Assembly: GCA_902519375.1 (NCBI GenBank)
Contig: CABYJS010000008.1
Location: 1 to 43,968 of the forward strand
DNA: 43,968 nt
Reading direction: 5' to 3'
DNA from: an uncultured Pelagibacteraceae bacterium
GTDB lineage: Bacteria; Pseudomonadota; Alphaproteobacteria; Pelagibacterales; Pelagibacteraceae
Positions 41,635 to 43,968 of this stretch are shown here, piece after piece; position 1 is the first letter of the stretch; every line of letters begins with the position of its first letter. The position numbers and the translations under genes are program-made. The notes under the pieces were generated by a model. It did not search any database, was not told the DNA's origin, and saw only the letters and a program-made list of their open reading frames with translations.

Positions 41635-42225
41635 TTATAAAGAACCTTTGGTCGAAGGAATTGATTTACTATTCCTAGGATCAATTTCTAATGCAGTTCT
41701 TAATGATCTTGCTAATCCTTTAAAACAAGATTCAATTATATGATGACTATTATCACCGTAAATATTTTCAACGTGTAAAGTAACTCCTGCTGCCTGAGAA
41801 AAAGCCTGAAACCATTCTTTGAATAGTTCTGTGTCCATTTCACCAAGCTTTTCTACTTTGAGATTAACTTTCCAAATTAAATAAGGTCTATTCGAAATAT
41901 CAATTGCAACACGGGATAAGGTTTCATCCATTGGTATCATTGCATGCGCATATCTTCTAATACCAACAGATTTTTTTAAAGCTTTTTTTAATGCCTCACC
42001 AATTGCAATACCTGAGTCTTCAGTTGTGTGGTGAAGATCTATATGAGTATCACCTTTTACTTTGATGTTCATATCAATCGATGAATGCTTTGATAATTGC
42101 TCTAGCATGTGATCTAAAAAACCTATTCCAGTATCAATCTTATACTTTCCTTTGCCATCAATATTCAAATCAACACTAATACTGGTCTCTTTTGTTTTTC
42201 TATTAATTTTGCCTTTGCGCTTCAT
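41635..42225 (-). CDS. hisB: Imidazoleglycerol-phosphate dehydratase
   Basis: This is the monofunctional HisB, which dehydrates imidazole glycerol phosphate. The protein is 196 aa from the ATG at 42223-42225; a TTG two codons upstream is less likely. It has [37 protein letters not shown] (metal-binding His/Glu), the mirrored half [12 protein letters not shown] and [19 protein letters not shown]. There is no fused histidinol phosphatase. It heads the hisB-H-A-F-E operon and diverges from hslV. A promoter candidate (42237-42265) sits just upstream. Confidence 0.97.
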   Translation of the reverse strand: MKRKGKINRKTKETSISVDLNIDGKGKYKIDTGIGFLDHMLEQLSKHSSIDMNIKVKGDTHIDLHHTTEDSGIAIGEALKKALKKSVGIRRYAHAMIPMDETLSRVAIDISNRPYLIWKVNLKVEKLGEMDTELFKEWFQAFSQAAGVTLHVENIYGDNSHHIIESCFKGLARSLRTALEIDPRNSKSIPSTKGSL

Positions 42226-42236
42226 AATCAAAATTA

Positions 42237-42265
42237 GGTATACATATATTATTCAATTATGGCAA
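42237..42265 (-). promoter_or_regulatory. Putative sigma-70-type promoter of hisB
   Basis: On the minus strand TTGCCA (42260-42265), a 17-nt spacer and TATACC (42237-42242) fit a housekeeping promoter (5 of 6 and 4 of 6 consensus bases). The start of transcription would be near 42230, only about 5 nt before the hisB ATG, so the leader would be very short. No T-box or histidine-leader peptide is visible. Confidence 0.5.
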
Positions 42266-42281
42266 TAATACTAAACCTGGG

Positions 42282-42309
42282 CTTGAACTATTGAATTTAG
42301 TATCCATTT
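42282..42309 (+). promoter_or_regulatory. Putative heat-shock (sigma-32) promoter of hslVU
   Basis: CTTGAAC (42282-42288), a 13-nt spacer and ATCCATTT (42302-42309) match the sigma-32 pattern CTTGAAA-N13-CCCCATnT at 6 of 7 and most of the -10 positions. The -10 box ends 7 nt before the hslV ATG, so transcription would begin at or next to the start codon. No Shine-Dalgarno sequence precedes the ATG. hslVU is a classical heat-shock operon, which supports the call. Confidence 0.7.
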
Positions 42310-42316
42310 ATAAGCT

Positions 42317-42832
42317 ATGACAACGATTGTATTAGTAAGAAAGAATAATGAAGTAGTCGTCGCAGGTGACGGCCAAGTAAGTATGGGAAATACAGTTGTT
42401 AAAAGCACTGCCTCAAAGGTCAGAAAAATTGAGAAGAGAGATGTAGTGGCTGGATTTGCTGGTTCAACAGCTGATGCTTTAACATTATTTGAAAGATTAG
42501 AGGGAAAATTAGAAAAACATGCTGGTAACTTATCTAGGGCTGCTGTGGAACTAGCTAAAGATTGGAGAACAGATAAATATTTAAGAAGATTAGAAGCACT
42601 AATGGCGGTTGGTGATAAAAATAATAGTTATATAATTTCAGGAACTGGTGACGTTCTTGAGCCTGAGGGAGATGTTATTGGCATTGGTTCAGGAGGAAAC
42701 TACGCATTGGCTGCAGGTAAAGTTTTAATGGAAAGCAGTATATCAGCAGAAGAAGTCGCAAAAAAAGCTATAAAGGTTGCGGCCGATATTTGTGTTTTTA
42801 CAAATGAAAATGTTAAAGTTGAAAAAATATAA
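42317..42832 (+). CDS. hslV: ATP-dependent protease subunit HslV
   Basis: HslV is the proteasome-like peptidase of the HslUV complex. The 171-aa protein starts [20 protein letters not shown]; Thr2 becomes the N-terminal nucleophile after Met removal. Typical segments are [54 protein letters not shown] and [15 protein letters not shown], with Gly-Ser-Gly close to the active site. Length is normal. Its stop overlaps the hslU ATG by 1 nt (TAATG). Confidence 0.98.
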   Translation: MTTIVLVRKNNEVVVAGDGQVSMGNTVVKSTASKVRKIEKRDVVAGFAGSTADALTLFERLEGKLEKHAGNLSRAAVELAKDWRTDKYLRRLEALMAVGDKNNSYIISGTGDVLEPEGDVIGIGSGGNYALAAGKVLMESSISAEEVAKKAIKVAADICVFTNENVKVEKI

Positions 42833-43968
42833 TGGATAAATCAAACGTAGCTCAATTACATCCTAAAGATAAGGAACAAAAAGATGAAGCTTCATTAGTA
42901 AGCTCTTTATCACCTAGAGAAATTGTTTCTGAATTAGATAGATTTGTAGTCGGTCAAAATAAAGCTAAAAAAGCTGTTGCTGTTGCTTTAAGGAACAGGT
43001 GGAGAAGGCAAGCTTTAAAGGGTGAAATGAGAAATGAAGTTTTGCCAAAAAATATTTTGATGATCGGTCCAACTGGTGTTGGGAAAACAGAAATTTCAAG
43101 AAGGCTTTCAAAATTAGCTGAGGCTCCTTTTGTTAAAGTTGAAGCAACTCGATTTACTGAAGTTGGTTATGTTGGAAGAGACGTCGAACAAATTGTAAGA
43201 GATTTAGTTGAAATAGCAATTTCAATGGAAAAAATTAAAAAAAGAAAAGAGGTCTTTGCAAAAGCTCAAAAATTAGCTGAAGAAAAAGTATTAGACGCTT
43301 TAGTTGGTAAAAAAGCAAGCACAGCTACAAGGGAGAGTTTTAGAAAAAGACTTAGAGATGGTGATTTAGATGATAATGAAATTGAGATAGCAGTTAGTGA
43401 CGCTGGAGGTACCAATACTTCTTTTGAAATTCCTGGTATGCCAGGGGCTAACGTTGGTATGATAAATATTGGTGAAATGCTAGGCAAATCAATGGGAAGT
43501 AAAGAAAAAAAGAAAAAAATGTCAGTAAAAGAGTCTCATGAAATTTTAATAAATGATGAGTCTGATAAATTAATTGAGCAAGATAAGATTATTAAAGCTG
43601 CCAAAATCTCTACTGAAAATAATGGAATAGTTTTCTTAGATGAGATTGATAAAATCTCAGGAAGAACAGATAGAGTTGGTGGAGACGTTTCAAGAGAAGG
43701 TGTCCAAAGAGACCTATTACCTTTAATTGAAGGAACAACAGTAAATACGAAATATGGACCTATTAAAACTGACCATATTCTTTTTATTGCATCAGGTGCT
43801 TTTCAATTAGCAAAACCCTCTGACTTGCTTCCAGAATTACAAGGAAGACTGCCAATTAGGGTAGAGCTAGAAGCTTTAACTAGTGACGACTTTAAGAGAA
43901 TTTTAAGAGAGCCAGATTATAGTTTAATTAAACAGTATGTAGCTTTGTTAAAGACTGAGAATGTTGAA
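42832..43968 (+). CDS. hslU: ATP-dependent protease ATPase subunit HslU (partial, C-terminus outside window)
   Basis: HslU is the AAA+ unfoldase that feeds HslV. 379 codons are present. Visible are [20 protein letters not shown] (26-45), Walker A GPTGVGKT (79-86), [20 protein letters not shown], a charged I-domain (about 130-240), Walker [14 protein letters not shown] and sensor-type [17 protein letters not shown]. The N-terminus has about 25 extra residues ([18 protein letters not shown]) before the usual PREIV start, common in alphaproteobacteria. The missing part is the C-terminal domain with the HslV-contacting tail. Confidence 0.97.
   Translation, partial: MDKSNVAQLHPKDKEQKDEASLVSSLSPREIVSELDRFVVGQNKAKKAVAVALRNRWRRQALKGEMRNEVLPKNILMIGPTGVGKTEISRRLSKLAEAPFVKVEATRFTEVGYVGRDVEQIVRDLVEIAISMEKIKKRKEVFAKAQKLAEEKVLDALVGKKASTATRESFRKRLRDGDLDDNEIEIAVSDAGGTNTSFEIPGMPGANVGMINIGEMLGKSMGSKEKKKKMSVKESHEILINDESDKLIEQDKIIKAAKISTENNGIVFLDEIDKISGRTDRVGGDVSREGVQRDLLPLIEGTTVNTKYGPIKTDHILFIASGAFQLAKPSDLLPELQGRLPIRVELEALTSDDFKRILREPDYSLIKQYVALLKTENVE

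Noticed and set aside
1-43968. Mobile elements, prophage, CRISPR arrays, restriction or toxin-antitoxin genes
   Set aside because: I looked for transposase or integrase motifs, direct repeat-spacer patterns and known defence motifs and saw none; gene order looks like core genome.

Overview
The window looks like a piece of a streamlined marine alphaproteobacterial chromosome, most likely SAR11 (Candidatus Pelagibacter or a close relative). The reasons are very low GC (roughly 30 percent by eye), intergenic gaps of a few bases, many 1, 4 or 8 nt gene overlaps, long A/T runs inside genes, Lys/Asn/Ile-rich proteins, and alphaproteobacterial gene orders (ubiH-like/ftsK/lolA; rpe/heparinase-like/purH; hisBHAFE next to hslVU). 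I see no transposon, prophage, CRISPR array or frameshifted gene. No stretch longer than 300 bases lacks a gene; the longest gap (2504-2677) holds a long hairpin.

Layout. 1-2503 (minus): cytochrome c maturation genes ccmC-ccmD-ccmE-ccmF, with ccmF running off the left edge. 2504-2998: a hairpin and hspQ. 3086-8454: yciB, a DUF2794 gene, a BI-1 family membrane protein, an aldo/keto reductase, an IalB-like periplasmic protein, argG, and two small membrane proteins (one PsiE family). 8460-16195: a photobiology and exported-protein island. It has a short photolyase-like FAD protein, then a minus-strand operon (photolyase/cryptochrome lacking the usual Fe-S ligands, a 42-aa DUF2256 zinc-finger gene, an exported FG-GAP/ASPIC protein, an exported Cys-rich protein), diverging from a plus-strand operon (SDR lacking its catalytic Tyr, PQQ-type sugar dehydrogenase, metallo-beta-lactamase fold hydrolase). 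16192-20547 (minus): two small membrane proteins, folD, YggT, a MscS channel, hemD and hemC. 20604-27039: tsaD, an EVE-domain protein, acetyl-CoA synthetase with a Lys-rich repeat tail, an unknown protein, then a DUF4212/SSS symporter pair ending in a clear terminator. 27110-31304: a YggT-like protein, rpe, a heparinase II/III-like protein and purH. 31294-34574: a pterin dehydratase, tRNA-Gly(GCC), a TPR O-GlcNAc-transferase-like protein and a LON-domain protein. 34568-38353: a UbiH-like monooxygenase, ftsK and lolA. 38354-42225 (minus): hisB-hisH-hisA-hisF-hisE, then HIT and GNAT genes. 42317 to the end: hslV and hslU (partial).

The themes are central metabolism (histidine, arginine, purine, heme, one-carbon), acetate uptake and activation (symporter plus Acs), protein quality control (HslVU, HspQ, LON domain, BI-1) and light-damage response. 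Two quality-control genes, hspQ and hslV, share a sigma-32-like promoter placed exactly 7 nt before the ATG, which predicts leaderless or nearly leaderless heat-shock mRNAs. The least-described system is the photolyase/DUF2256/FG-GAP-ASPIC/Cys-rich operon with its divergent SDR-dehydrogenase-hydrolase partner.
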